DNA of 48,464 nt from Pseudomonas sp. GM21 (GCF_000282215.1 NZ_AKJS01000068.1:1-48464), one strand, 5' to 3'; shown: positions 25,023-34,405, numbered from the stretch's first letter. Translations and numbers: made by a program. The notes: generated from the sequence alone by a model not told the origin.

Positions 25023-27413
25023 ATGAACGTAGTGAGCAACTACTTACCCGATACTAATGGTCGTCGTCCGCAGTGGTTTGAACGTGCCAATATTAGCGAA
25101 CAATTAGATTTTGTCGAGCTTGAACAACAGTTGGTTGCCAGTCAGTCCGAACTGGATAAACAACTGGGAGCACACGCCAGTCTTCGGACCTACGCAAAAA
25201 GCATTGCCAGTCAGTTGCTGCAGCTGGAATTTGGCAGCACGCTGGATCCCGACAATCTGATGACCACCAGCCGTTACAGCTTCAATGTGGGCGGGCGTCG
25301 AGTCATGCAGGAAGACAAACGGTCCCTCACGGATTTGCTCCTGTGCGGCCTGCACGAGGAAGGATGGCGGGGGTGGATCACCTTTGTCGGTGAGGATCTT
25401 CCTTCCGGATTGAACCAGCAATGGTTGGAGAAAGTGCTGACCGAAGACGTTCGCGCTGCTTATGGCGCTGAACTAAGGGCTATGTTCCAGCGCACTGAGG
25501 TGCTCGCCGCCATGACCCGCGTCACCCGGTGTCAATTACTGGTGAGTGCCTTTGGCGCGAAGCTTCAGGGGCATCTCGGCGATGCCGGTCTTCATCGTGT
25601 TCAACGTGCGGTGGACGGAAATGCGAACCTGATGATCGCGCCGTTACAACTGCGCGACGAAACCCGCCCACTCAGGGAACTGGTTACCGTCGGCAGCCGC
25701 ATCCCCAGCGAGGATGATTGGCTTTTGTATGCTCCGGATTCGCCGGGTGGACAAGACTGGTACGAATTGCCATCCCTCAGGCGATTGAGCCTGGATATCG
25801 GCGGATGGACGGCAACGTCAGAGGGACGCGACTACCTGCAGTGGCACTCCCATGCGGTGGATCGCGAGGTAATCAGCGGTTATCTGAAACAGGTCTCCAA
25901 ACTGCCCAATCTGTGGCGAGGAGTGGCGCTCGCGCCTACCCCTTACACAGGGGCTGAAGTTTTGAACCCGGTTGTTTACAACCATCGGGCTTGGCTCGTG
26001 GCGCAGGAAGAAAACCACACGCCCTATGGTTATCGCACCGCGACCGATCAGCAACGCCAAAACTTTACCCGGATCAATTGCGAACTCCGCGCACTGAAAA
26101 CAATTGAAGTTCGCGAGGGTGGTTTTGTCAGCTATGAGCGTTTTTGTCATCAACTGATCAAGCAAGGAATAGAAGAACACCTTCTGAGCAAAGGCGAGCG
26201 TATCGAGATCAACCCAGATCATATTTATGTGGAAATTACACCGGAACAAAAGATGACGCTGACGCAGTTAATTGTCGGCGAAGTGGTGTTTTACGCAGAT
26301 AACGAAAAGTCCCATTACCCGCGTTTTACTGTGGAGGCTGGCCACCCCTCAATCAATAATCTCCCTATCAATGATCTCGCCATACATTCGAGAATATTAC
26401 GGCCCGGCGAAAAGTACATCGACATGTTGCGCGCCAATTATATCGACCGCTCCAAAGGTTATTTCAAGCAGCAATTATCCAAGGCGATCATGCAACGCCA
26501 GATGCGCGTGGCAATCATGCAGGCACTGTTCACCGGCCGGTTGGCCAAGGAACATTTCGAGGAGCTGGTGAAGGTCGTCGAAGCGTTCGATCAACCGCAA
26601 AAGGCAAGCCCCTTGGGCGAGGCACCTGACGAGGTGCGCCACAGTGCGCTGTACAAACTTCATCTGAGGGGACGTTTAGTCGTCGGGGTGTTCGTCTTCA
26701 GGCTGCATGTTGCCGGGAAGATCGTGGAATATCTGTTTACCCCGGATGCTCCGGATGGACGTGAGTTGAGGCCATTCGAGGACTTCGTGAGAGCGGTGAA
26801 AACCCACGGCCTCGGCGACTACTTCTGTGATCGGGTGTTTGGGAAATATCAGCCGCAGGTGGGTACATATCTGACGGATCTTGAGCAGCAAGCCAACTTC
26901 ACCGAGGCGCCGACACTGGAGCGTAATAGTCGCGTCACAGATTTGTACTGGTGCTATTACGACGTGGTGACCAAGGTCATTTCTGATGTCGACGAGAAAA
27001 CACGAAGCCTTGAAGAGATTATCACCGGCCTGGTGTACAACGCCGTCGTGTCGGCGGTGAGCGTCATTGCCATTGTCTACGCCCCCGTCGGTATCGCATT
27101 GAGTGTCGCCTTGCTGGCTCAGAATTTGGTGCAAGGTGTTCATGCCTATACCGAGGGTAATCGGTCCAAAGCCCTGAGTCATTTCGCGAAGGCGGTGATT
27201 GAGTTGGCGGCCTTGGGCAAGGCAGGTCTGGGAAAGTCGGGTGCTACTGCAGTGCAGAAAAGCCTGATCGGATTGCTGGGGGATGTGTACACCGTGGAAA
27301 AACTGTTTGCTGAAATATCCGGGCAGCCCCGATTACATGAGCGGGCGCTGGAGGTCATTCAGGAAGTTCTCGACGACCCTGAGAGCATCACCAGTAAAAC
27401 CACCATCCGCTAA
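25023..27413 (+). CDS. Dermonecrotic-toxin-like protein (DUF6543-type), short form
   Basis: A 796-residue protein resembling the DUF6543/dermonecrotic toxin N-terminal module found in very large Pseudomonas toxin proteins. Recognisable parts are the DLLLCGLHEEGW and ILRPGEKYIDMLRANYIDR blocks and, near the C-terminus (about 668-704), a paired hydrophobic segment (NAVVSAVSVIAIVYAPVGIALS) of the kind that inserts in membranes. Relatives usually run beyond 1,000 residues with a further domain; this one stops about 90 residues after the hydrophobic pair, so it is a natural short form or has lost its end. No signal peptide and no obvious immunity gene follows. Function is inferred from family only. 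Confidence 0.65.
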   Translation: MNVVSNYLPDTNGRRPQWFERANISEQLDFVELEQQLVASQSELDKQLGAHASLRTYAKSIASQLLQLEFGSTLDPDNLMTTSRYSFNVGGRRVMQEDKRSLTDLLLCGLHEEGWRGWITFVGEDLPSGLNQQWLEKVLTEDVRAAYGAELRAMFQRTEVLAAMTRVTRCQLLVSAFGAKLQGHLGDAGLHRVQRAVDGNANLMIAPLQLRDETRPLRELVTVGSRIPSEDDWLLYAPDSPGGQDWYELPSLRRLSLDIGGWTATSEGRDYLQWHSHAVDREVISGYLKQVSKLPNLWRGVALAPTPYTGAEVLNPVVYNHRAWLVAQEENHTPYGYRTATDQQRQNFTRINCELRALKTIEVREGGFVSYERFCHQLIKQGIEEHLLSKGERIEINPDHIYVEITPEQKMTLTQLIVGEVVFYADNEKSHYPRFTVEAGHPSINNLPINDLAIHSRILRPGEKYIDMLRANYIDRSKGYFKQQLSKAIMQRQMRVAIMQALFTGRLAKEHFEELVKVVEAFDQPQKASPLGEAPDEVRHSALYKLHLRGRLVVGVFVFRLHVAGKIVEYLFTPDAPDGRELRPFEDFVRAVKTHGLGDYFCDRVFGKYQPQVGTYLTDLEQQANFTEAPTLERNSRVTDLYWCYYDVVTKVISDVDEKTRSLEEIITGLVYNAVVSAVSVIAIVYAPVGIALSVALLAQNLVQGVHAYTEGNRSKALSHFAKAVIELAALGKAGLGKSGATAVQKSLIGLLGDVYTVEKLFAEISGQPRLHERALEVIQEVLDDPESITSKTTIR

Positions 27414-27446
27414 TGGCAATGGCTGATCGCCGATGTCCTGCCGGGC

Positions 27447-28241
27447 TCAGCGACTGACATCATCGGCCTGATACCCCATCCGCCAACTCACGGCCCGTGT
27501 CGCCGTCAGCAAACGCTGCGCCGCCGGGCCGTTCTCGTCGGCGTGAAACAATGAGGCCGGGCCGACAATGGTCATGACCGCTGCCACGTTCCCGATGGCG
27601 TTGAAGACCGGTGCTGACAATGCATCGACCCCGGGCATCAGCAAACCATGCACATGGTGCAGGCCGCGTTCGCGAATCTGTTCGCACAATGCCGAGTAAG
27701 CCTGGTCGTCCGCCAGGACATGGAGGCTGCCGGTTTGCAGCTCCTGCGCGCGCAAGTCGACGGTTTCACGCTTTGGCAGGAACGCTCCGAACACCAGCCC
27801 CGTGGACGAACTCAACAGCGGCAACACCGATCCCAATTGCGTCACCACCGTCACCGCGCGTACGGCGGGTTCGATGTGCACCACGGTCGCACCCTGATTG
27901 CCCCACACCGCCAAAAAGCAGGTTTCATTCAGTTCATCGCGCAGTTCGGCCAGAGGCAGGGCGGCGACTTTCAGCACGTCCATACTGTTGAGTGCCGCCA
28001 GCCCCACGCGCAACGCTTCACGGCCCAGGCCATAGTGGTTGGTGGCGGTATTTTGTTCGGCAAATCCGCTGGCGATCAGCGCCTGCAAATAGCGGTGAAC
28101 CTTGCTCGCCGGCATCTGCACGTGTTCAGCCAGGCGCGAAAGCGAGGTCGAGGGCGACAACTCGGCCAAGGCCTTGAGAATGTCGGTGCCGACCTCGGCC
28201 GAGCGGACTTTTTGCTTGTCGTTGTTGCGCGGCGTTTCCAT
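27447..28241 (-). CDS. hmgR: IclR-family regulator of homogentisate catabolism HmgR
   Basis: A 264-residue repressor with an N-terminal winged helix (ILKALAELSPSTSLSRLAEHVQMPASKVHRYLQAL, written here as family motif over residues 23-57) and a C-terminal effector domain typical of IclR proteins. It is divergent from hmgA, as in P. putida, where HmgR represses hmgABC and homogentisate relieves it. A 17-bp palindrome in the shared promoter region (28304-28320) is the likely binding site. Confidence 0.88.
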   Translation of the reverse strand: METPRNNDKQKVRSAEVGTDILKALAELSPSTSLSRLAEHVQMPASKVHRYLQALIASGFAEQNTATNHYGLGREALRVGLAALNSMDVLKVAALPLAELRDELNETCFLAVWGNQGATVVHIEPAVRAVTVVTQLGSVLPLLSSSTGLVFGAFLPKRETVDLRAQELQTGSLHVLADDQAYSALCEQIRERGLHHVHGLLMPGVDALSAPVFNAIGNVAAVMTIVGPASLFHADENGPAAQRLLTATRAVSWRMGYQADDVSR

Positions 28242-28303
28242 GGAGGCAGTCTGATCCCGGGACGAATGGGCGTCTTTATAGCTTGACGGTCAATACCAAT
28301 CAA

Positions 28304-28320
28304 ATTACGTTATGCGTAAT
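28304..28320 (+). promoter_or_regulatory. HmgR operator candidate in the hmgR-hmgA promoter
   Basis: ATTACG-TTATG-CGTAAT is an inverted repeat of 17 bases with a third ATTACG half-site at 28324-28329. A TTGACG (-35-like) sits at 28283-28288, so the operator would cover the -10 region of hmgA. A 17-bp palindromic operator is known for HmgR of P. putida. Confidence 0.7.
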
Positions 28321-28405
28321 CAAATTACGATAAAAATAACCCGGGCGTGCCGAACCTCTGCAATAGAGTGACAGGTCATCGCCTTCTCCCTGTTCAGGAG
28401 GCTCC

Positions 28406-29710
28406 ATGAACCCTGATTCAACCGCGCCAGCGCTGGCTTATCAGTCTGGCTTCGGCAACGAGTTCAGCAGTGAAGCGTTGCCCGGCGCATTGCCCGTTGG
28501 CCAGAACTCCCCGCAAAAAGCCCCCTATGGCCTCTACACTGAATTGTTCTCCGGCACCGCGTTCACCATGGCCCGCAGTGAAGCGCGGCGTACCTGGATG
28601 TACCGCATTCAGCCCTCGGCCAATCACCCGGCGTTCGTCAAACTGGATCGGCAACTGGCTGGCGGCCCCTTGGGTGAAGTAACCCCCAACCGCCTGCGCT
28701 GGAACCCGTTGGAGATCCCGAGCGAGCCCACCGATTTCATCGATGGTCTGGTCAGCATGGCCGCCAACTCGGGTGCGGAAAAACCGGCCGGAATCAGCAT
28801 CCATAGCTACCGCGCCAACCGTTCCATGGAGCGCGTGTTCTTCAACGCCGACGGCGAATTGCTGCTGGTGCCGGAGCTCGGCCGTTTGCGCATCGCCACC
28901 GAACTCGGCGTGCTGGAGCTTGCGCCGCTGGAAATCGCCGTGCTGCCACGCGGGCTGAAATTCCGCGTCGAACTGCTCGACCCACAAGCTCGCGGTTACA
29001 TCGCCGAGAACCACGGCGCACCGCTGCGTCTGCCGGACCTTGGGCCGATCGGCAGCAATGGCCTGGCCAACCCGCGGGACTTCCTGACGCCGGTTGCACA
29101 TTACGAGAACCTCAAACAACCGACCACGCTGGTGCAGAAATTCCTTGGCCAGTTGTGGGGCTGCGAGCTCGATCATTCGCCGCTCAACGTGGTCGCCTGG
29201 CACGGCAATAACGTGCCGTACAAATATGACCTGCGCCGTTTCAACACCATCGGCACGGTCAGTTTCGATCACCCGGACCCGTCGATCTTCACCGTCCTGA
29301 CCTCGCCAACCAGTGTGCATGGCCTGGCCAACCTGGACTTCGTGATCTTCCCGCCACGCTGGATGGTCGCCGAGAAAACCTTCCGTCCGCCGTGGTTCCA
29401 CCGCAACCTGATGAACGAGTTCATGGGCCTGATCAAGGGCGAGTACGATGCCAAGGCCGAAGGCTTCGTGCCCGGCGGCGCGTCCTTGCACAGTTGCATG
29501 AGCGCTCACGGCCCGGATGGCGAAACCTGCACCAGGGCGATCAACGCGGACCTTGCTCCGGCGAAAATCGACAACACCATGGCCTTCATGTTCGAGACCA
29601 GCCAGGTATTGCGCCCTAGCCGTTTCGCGCTGGATTGCCCGCAACTACAAACTAATTACGATGCCTGCTGGGCCACGCTGCCCGCCACTTTCGACCCGAC
29701 CCGGAGATAA
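28406..29710 (+). CDS. hmgA: Homogentisate 1,2-dioxygenase
   Basis: Opens the ring of homogentisate to 4-maleylacetoacetate using a non-haem iron. Full length at 434 residues with the family start [19 protein letters not shown] and metal/active-site blocks [13 protein letters not shown] and [19 protein letters not shown]. An AGGAGG ribosome site lies seven bases upstream. It is the first gene of the hmgA-fahA-maiA operon, four bases ahead of fahA, and completes tyrosine/phenylalanine breakdown. Confidence 0.97.
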   Translation: MNPDSTAPALAYQSGFGNEFSSEALPGALPVGQNSPQKAPYGLYTELFSGTAFTMARSEARRTWMYRIQPSANHPAFVKLDRQLAGGPLGEVTPNRLRWNPLEIPSEPTDFIDGLVSMAANSGAEKPAGISIHSYRANRSMERVFFNADGELLLVPELGRLRIATELGVLELAPLEIAVLPRGLKFRVELLDPQARGYIAENHGAPLRLPDLGPIGSNGLANPRDFLTPVAHYENLKQPTTLVQKFLGQLWGCELDHSPLNVVAWHGNNVPYKYDLRRFNTIGTVSFDHPDPSIFTVLTSPTSVHGLANLDFVIFPPRWMVAEKTFRPPWFHRNLMNEFMGLIKGEYDAKAEGFVPGGASLHSCMSAHGPDGETCTRAINADLAPAKIDNTMAFMFETSQVLRPSRFALDCPQLQTNYDACWATLPATFDPTRR

Positions 29711-29714
29711 CCCC

Positions 29715-31019
29715 ATGACTCAGACTTCCATCACTCGTAGCTGGGTTGCCTCCGCCAACGGTCATGCCGATTTCCCGCTGCAAAACCTGCCCTTGGGTGT
29801 GTTCAGCGTAAACGGCTCTGCCCCGCGCAGCGGCGTGGCGATTGGCGAGCAAATTTTTGATCTGGAAGCAGCGCTGGAAGCAGGCCTGTTCGATGGCGCT
29901 GCCAAAGTTGCCGTTGAAGCGACCCGTGGCGGTCAGTTGAACGCGTTCTTCGAATTGGGCCGCGAGGCTCGTGTTGCCCTGCGTGAACGCCTGATCGAAC
30001 TGTTCAAGGATGGCAGCACCCTGCACGGCAAGATCGAAGCCCAGGGCGCAAAACTGCTGCCATTGGCGGCCAACTGCACGATGCACCTGCCCGCGAAAAT
30101 CAACGATTACACCGACTTTTACGTTGGCATCGAACACGCGCAAAACGTCGGCAAACTGTTCCGCCCCGACAACCCGCTGCTGCCGAACTACAAGTACGTG
30201 CCCATCGGCTACCACGGTCGCGCCTCTACCATCCGCCCGTCCGGCACTGACGTTCGACGTCCGATAGGGCAGACCTTGCCGGCCGGTCAGACCGAGCCGA
30301 CATTTGGTCCGTGCGCGCGCCTGGATTACGAACTGGAACTGGGTATCTGGATCGGCCAGGGCAACGAAATGGGCGACTCGATCGCCATTGGTGACGCCGC
30401 TGATCACATCGCCGGTTTCTGCTTGCTGAACGATTGGTCGGCGCGTGACATTCAAGCGTGGGAATACCAGCCGTTGGGGCCGTTCCTGTCGAAAAGCTTC
30501 ATCACCAGCATCTCGCCGTGGGTCGTCACCGCCGAGGCGCTGGAGCCGTTCCGTCGTGCCCAGCCTGCGCGCCCTGAAGGCGATCCGCAGCCGCTGCCGT
30601 ACCTGTTCGACAAGCGCGACCAGGCCGCTGGCGGTTTCGATATCGAACTGGAAGTGCTGCTGCTCACCGAAGGCCTGCGCGAGCAAAACCTGCCGGCCCA
30701 TCGCCTGACCCTCAGCAACACCCAACACATGTACTGGACCGTGGCGCAAATGGTTGCGCACCACAGCGTCAACGGTTGCCAGTTGCAGGCCGGCGACCTG
30801 TTCGGTTCGGGCACCTTGTCGGGGCCGCAAAACGGTCAGTTCGGCAGCCTGCTGGAAATCACCGAAGGCGGTAAAAAACCTATCGAACTGGCGTCGGGCG
30901 AAGTGCGTAAATTCCTTGAAGACGGCGACGAAATCATCCTGCGTGCCCGTTGCAGCCGCGAAGGATTTGCTTCCATCGGCTTCGGCGAGTGCCGCGGTAA
31001 AGTATTGCCGGCGCGTTAA
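29715..31019 (+). CDS. fahA: Fumarylacetoacetase
   Basis: Hydrolyses fumarylacetoacetate to fumarate and acetoacetate, the last step of the pathway (named hmgB in some pseudomonads). The 434-residue protein has the SH3-like N-terminus (FPLQNLPLGVFS) and catalytic C-terminal domain with the metal and active-site segments NDYTDFYVGIEHA, IGYHGRAST and LLNDWSARDIQAWEYQPLGPF. Start ATG 29715 is four bases after the hmgA stop; the frame is open to 29517 but only as an overlap with hmgA. Confidence 0.96.
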   Translation: MTQTSITRSWVASANGHADFPLQNLPLGVFSVNGSAPRSGVAIGEQIFDLEAALEAGLFDGAAKVAVEATRGGQLNAFFELGREARVALRERLIELFKDGSTLHGKIEAQGAKLLPLAANCTMHLPAKINDYTDFYVGIEHAQNVGKLFRPDNPLLPNYKYVPIGYHGRASTIRPSGTDVRRPIGQTLPAGQTEPTFGPCARLDYELELGIWIGQGNEMGDSIAIGDAADHIAGFCLLNDWSARDIQAWEYQPLGPFLSKSFITSISPWVVTAEALEPFRRAQPARPEGDPQPLPYLFDKRDQAAGGFDIELEVLLLTEGLREQNLPAHRLTLSNTQHMYWTVAQMVAHHSVNGCQLQAGDLFGSGTLSGPQNGQFGSLLEITEGGKKPIELASGEVRKFLEDGDEIILRARCSREGFASIGFGECRGKVLPAR

Positions 31020-31031
31020 GAGGATTGGGTG

Positions 31032-31667
31032 ATGGAACTCTATACCTACTACCGTTCGACCTCGTCTTATCGTGTGCGTATCGCGCTGGCGCTCAAGGGC
31101 CTGGATTACCAGGCCCTGCCGGTCAACCTGATTGCACCGCCAGGTGGCGAACATCGACAGCCGGCGTACCTGGGCATCAACCCGCAAGGCCGGGTGCCGG
31201 CCTTGCGCACGGATGAAGGCAGTCTGTTGATTCAGTCGCCGGCGATCATCGAGTACCTGGAAGAACGTTATCCACAGGTGCCGCTGCTCTCCAAGGACCT
31301 CGTTGCCCGCGCCCGTGAGCGCGGTGTGGCGGCGGTGATCGGTTGCGATGTGCATCCGCTGCACAACGTCAGCGTGCTCAACAAGCTGCGTCAGCTGGGC
31401 CATGACGAACCGCAAGTGGTGGAGTGGATCGGGCACTGGATCAGCCAGGGGCTGGCGACGGTGGAACAGTTGATCGGGGATGAAGGTTATTGCTTGGGCG
31501 ACGAACCGGGATTGGCGGATGTCTACCTGATCCCGCAGCTGTATGCGGCGCAGCGATTCAACATTTCCCTTGAGGCGTACCCACGGATTCGCCGGGTAGC
31601 GGCACTGGCGGCCACGCATCCGGCCTTCTTCAAAGCCCACCCGGCCCACCAGCCAGACACCCCATAA
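31032..31667 (+). CDS. maiA: Maleylacetoacetate isomerase
   Basis: Zeta-class glutathione transferase that isomerises maleylacetoacetate to fumarylacetoacetate (hmgC). The 211 residues show the thioredoxin-fold start with the GSH-activating serines (YYRSTSSYRVRIAL) and the C-terminal helical domain (GDEPGLADVYLIPQL). ATG 31032 has GAGGA seven bases upstream; an in-frame GTG at 31029 is less well placed. Gene order here is hmgA, fahA, maiA on one strand. Confidence 0.95.
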   Translation: MELYTYYRSTSSYRVRIALALKGLDYQALPVNLIAPPGGEHRQPAYLGINPQGRVPALRTDEGSLLIQSPAIIEYLEERYPQVPLLSKDLVARARERGVAAVIGCDVHPLHNVSVLNKLRQLGHDEPQVVEWIGHWISQGLATVEQLIGDEGYCLGDEPGLADVYLIPQLYAAQRFNISLEAYPRIRRVAALAATHPAFFKAHPAHQPDTP

Positions 31668-31700
31668 CGCCAGACTCTGATCCCTGGGCACCTGAACTCT

Positions 31701-31790
31701 GTGGGAGCCGGGCTTGCCCGCGAAGGCGTAGTGTCAGTCGACATCTACTTTGACTGATACACCGCTTTCGCGAGCAAGCCCGCTCCCACA
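31701..31790. repeat. REP-type inverted repeat pair
   Basis: GTGGGAGCCGGGCTTGCCCG at the left mirrors AAGCCCGCTCCCACA ending at 31790. It fills the gap between convergent maiA and the SirB1-like gene and may serve as a shared end. Confidence 0.85.
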
Positions 31791-31802
31791 GGGGATCGCC
31801 GA

Positions 31803-32606
31803 TTAATGGACGATGGCGTTGGGTGGCAGGTGCCCGAGGCGCTCAGTCAGGCGAATTCGCTGGATCGGGTCGTCGCTGAGCAATAGCGCATGCTCCAGGT
31901 CGAAGCGTTCGGCATTCGGGCAGTCCAGTCGTTGATAGAGGCTCGCACGAGCCAGGTAATCGGCGGCGTTGGCGTTGCCCAGTTCCAGCACACGTTCGGC
32001 GTCGACCAGGGCGCCGATGTAGTCATCGTGGGAGAGGTGCAGTTGACGCAGGTTTCGCGACAGGCGTTGCAGCATCTGCACCGGATCAGCCGTCAGTAAA
32101 TGGTCAGCGCTGAGTTTCATGTTCGGGCCGTACTGGCGGTGCAGCAGTTCCCGGCAGTCGTTGGGGTACAACCGACGTCCGCCACAGGGATCGAGCAAGT
32201 GGTCGGCGCCCGGAACCCGCAGCAGGAAGTGCCCGGGGAAATTGACCCCCACCAGCGGGATTTCCAGGCGTCTGGCCAACTCCAGCGCAATCAACCCCAG
32301 TGACAGCGGCTGCCCGCGTCGCAGTTCCAGCACTTTATTGAGCAAGGCCACTTGTGGGCGCAGCGGTGTGAAGTCGTCCTGGGCGAACCCCAGGTCATTC
32401 ATCCGCCGCAACAATGGCTGGGCTAGTTCGCTGACCGGTAGCATCGGCAAGCCATAGCTGACCTGCTGTGTCAGGTCGTTGAAGTTGGCCAGCACCGCCT
32501 CGGGATTCAGCTGGGTATCGTGCTCGACCGCCATCCACAGTGCCGCCTCGAACAGCGCGGGCGGTGAACGGTTCAGGCAATCGAAGAAGCATTGGCGAGG
32601 CGTCAT
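31803..32606 (-). CDS. SirB1 family transglutaminase-like protein
   Basis: A 267-residue cytoplasmic protein with a transglutaminase-like core (SLGLIALELARRLEIPLVGVNFPGHFLLR, about residues 100-130; DPCGGRRL) and a C-terminal TPR-like helix set (about 190-260). This is the arrangement of SirB1/YchA proteins, whose biochemical role is unresolved. Start ATG 32606 follows GGAG; the frame is open upstream to 32666 without need. It is convergent with maiA and divergent from the leucine-dehydrogenase-like gene. Confidence 0.8.
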   Translation of the reverse strand: MTPRQCFFDCLNRSPPALFEAALWMAVEHDTQLNPEAVLANFNDLTQQVSYGLPMLPVSELAQPLLRRMNDLGFAQDDFTPLRPQVALLNKVLELRRGQPLSLGLIALELARRLEIPLVGVNFPGHFLLRVPGADHLLDPCGGRRLYPNDCRELLHRQYGPNMKLSADHLLTADPVQMLQRLSRNLRQLHLSHDDYIGALVDAERVLELGNANAADYLARASLYQRLDCPNAERFDLEHALLLSDDPIQRIRLTERLGHLPPNAIVH

Positions 32607-32789
32607 CAAAATCTCCGGCGAATGCCTCGTTTTAGCCCCGTCTCCGGCATTCGTCCAGTGCTGCACACATGCAGTTTCGGGTTATGTCCAAAAGCCCTCA
32701 AAGCAACGCTGCTTATTCCGGTGTGCTTCTGCAATTTTTAGGCGCAAGCCTATACTGGCGACTACAAGAAGTGATTCGGGAGCCCCACG

Positions 32790-33809
32790 ATGTTCGCTCT
32801 CATGCAAAGCACTCGCCTTGAATCGCTGCATCTGAGTGTCGACTCGGTCACCGGGTTGAAGGCGGTCATTGCCATTCATAACAGTCGGCTCGGGCCTGCC
32901 CTGGGTGGTTGTCGTTACCTTGCCTATCCCAGCGACGAATCGGCGGTCGAGGATGCCATACGCCTTGCGCAAGGCATGAGTTACAAGGCTGCACTGGCCG
33001 GGCTGGCCCAGGGCGGCGGCGTGGCGGTGATCGTTCGCCCGGTTCATGTAGAAAATCGCGGCGCACTGTTCGAAGCCTTCGGGCGCTGTATTGACCAGCT
33101 CGACGGCCGCTATATCACCGCCATCGACAGCGGCACCTCGGTGGCCGACATGGATTGCATCGCCCAGCAGACTCAACACGTTACCAGCACCACGTCGGCG
33201 GGCGACCCTGCGCCGCATGCCGCCATGGGCGTTTTCACCGGGATTCGAGCGACGGCGATGGCGCGGCTGGGCAGCGATAATCTGGAAGGCTTGCGCGTGG
33301 CCATCCAGGGTTTGGGCAACGTCGGTTATGCACTCGCCGAACAACTGCACGCGGCTGGCGCGGAATTGCTGGTCAGCGATATTGATCACGGCAAGGTGCA
33401 ACTGGCGATGGAGCAACTGGGCGCTCACCCGATTGCCAACGACGCACTGCTCAGCACGCCGTGCGACATCCTCGCGCCCTGTGGCCTGGGTGGCGTGCTC
33501 AACAGCCACAGTGTGACGCAATTGCGCTGCTCGGCGGTGGCCGGCTCGGCGAACAACCAGCTGACGCACCTGGAAGTCGCCGATCAACTGGAACGGCGAG
33601 GCATTCTGTATGCGCCGGATTACGTGATCAATTCGGGCGGGCTGATCTACGTTTCCCTCAAACACCGTGGCGAAGAACTGACGACCATCACCGCGCACCT
33701 GTCGAAAATCGCCTCACGCCTGACCGAGGTCTTCGCCCATGCCCAGGCGGAAAAACGTTCTCCGGCGCGGGTGGCGGATGAATTGGCAGAGAAGGTGTTG
33801 TACCGCTGA
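32790..33809 (+). CDS. Leucine/valine dehydrogenase family protein lacking the catalytic lysine
   Basis: A 339-residue member of the Glu/Leu/Phe/Val dehydrogenase family. The N-terminal substrate domain has GPALGGCRYL and MSYKAALAGL (substrate lysine Lys66), and an NAD-binding fold follows (IQGLGNVGYALAEQL, about 171-185). The catalytic lysine normally found in GGGKxVI is replaced: the motif reads GGGVAVI, with Val78 (codon GTG at 33021-33023). Asp113 of the DxGT motif is kept. So oxidative deamination is doubtful unless the change is a sequencing error. The homogentisate genes nearby are on the same strand, but there is no operon link. Confidence 0.85.
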   Translation: MFALMQSTRLESLHLSVDSVTGLKAVIAIHNSRLGPALGGCRYLAYPSDESAVEDAIRLAQGMSYKAALAGLAQGGGVAVIVRPVHVENRGALFEAFGRCIDQLDGRYITAIDSGTSVADMDCIAQQTQHVTSTTSAGDPAPHAAMGVFTGIRATAMARLGSDNLEGLRVAIQGLGNVGYALAEQLHAAGAELLVSDIDHGKVQLAMEQLGAHPIANDALLSTPCDILAPCGLGGVLNSHSVTQLRCSAVAGSANNQLTHLEVADQLERRGILYAPDYVINSGGLIYVSLKHRGEELTTITAHLSKIASRLTEVFAHAQAEKRSPARVADELAEKVLYR

Positions 33810-33833
33810 GTCAATCCGTTATTCCAGACATGA

Positions 33834-33864
33834 AAAAGGCCCTGAGTCAGTCGACTCAGGGCCT
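33834..33864 (-). terminator. Terminator after yebG
   Basis: GGCCCTGAGTC and GACTCAGGGCC form an 11-bp stem with a 4-base loop; on the minus strand it is followed by TTTTTC. It lies 19 bases past the yebG stop and between convergent genes, so it may also stop read-through from the plus strand. Confidence 0.9.
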
Positions 33865-33882
33865 ATTCAATTTGGGCGTTGC

Positions 33883-34224
33883 TTACTTCGGCGTCTTGGT
33901 CGCTTTGGCTGGCTTGGTCGGCTCAGCGGCTTCAATGGCCTCGACAGGTTCGGCTTGCGCGGCGACTTCAACCGGCGCATTCAGCAGTTCGGACAGTGCA
34001 TCCGGCTGGCTCTTGAATGCCTTGGCGAACACATCGCGATTCTTCGCCATGTAGATCCCGGCTTCTTCCACTTGCTGCTCGGTCAGGGACGGAACGGCTT
34101 TTTGTAACACTTCAGCCAGCAATTCGGCCAGTTCGAGCATTTTGTCATGACGGTCAGCTTCGGCTTTATCCATGAACAAGCGCTCCAGATCTCGGCTGCT
34201 GCGGTATACCACTTCGACGGCCAT
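33883..34224 (-). CDS. yebG: SOS-inducible YebG family protein
   Basis: A 113-residue protein with the YebG start MAVEVVYRSSRDLERLFMDK and DRHDKMLELAELLAEVL, followed by an acidic/alanine-rich low-complexity tail (about 86-113) that ends PTKPAKATKTPK. YebG of E. coli is part of the LexA regulon with unclear function. Here a near-perfect LexA box lies 45 bases upstream of the start, so DNA-damage control is well supported. Confidence 0.9.
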   Translation of the reverse strand: MAVEVVYRSSRDLERLFMDKAEADRHDKMLELAELLAEVLQKAVPSLTEQQVEEAGIYMAKNRDVFAKAFKSQPDALSELLNAPVEVAAQAEPVEAIEAAEPTKPAKATKTPK

Positions 34225-34268
34225 TCACCACCTCACATGCCTTCACATTTAGTTGTCTGTTTCGACCA

Positions 34269-34284
34269 CTGTATTTATATACAG
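34269..34284 (-). promoter_or_regulatory. LexA (SOS) box upstream of yebG
   Basis: CTGTATTTATATACAG fits the CTG-N10-CAG LexA consensus with the typical TA-rich centre. It lies 45 bases from the yebG ATG and is the only clear SOS box I found in the window. Confidence 0.92.
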
Positions 34285-34359
34285 CGAAAAGGATAAGCGA
34301 ATCCCTGCGCTTTGGGTAGTGGCTTTTCAATGTAGACCGAAATTGGCGGTTGTGAACCC

Positions 34360-34405
34360 TGTGGGAGCAGGCGGTGCGACGATTCGACTTGCCCGCGATG
34401 GCGTT
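34360..34405. repeat. Degenerate REP half-copy
   Basis: CTGTGGGAGCAGGCGGTGCG is followed by a REP-like TTGCCCGCGATGGCG without a full mirror arm. It lies in the 318-base gap between yebG and psiE; apart from this and the LexA box the gap shows no other feature. Confidence 0.5.

Noticed and set aside
29652..31691. 679-codon open frame antisense to fahA and maiA
   Set aside because: It is a shadow of GC-rich coding sequence; both sense genes are complete and well known, and the antisense product shows no domain.
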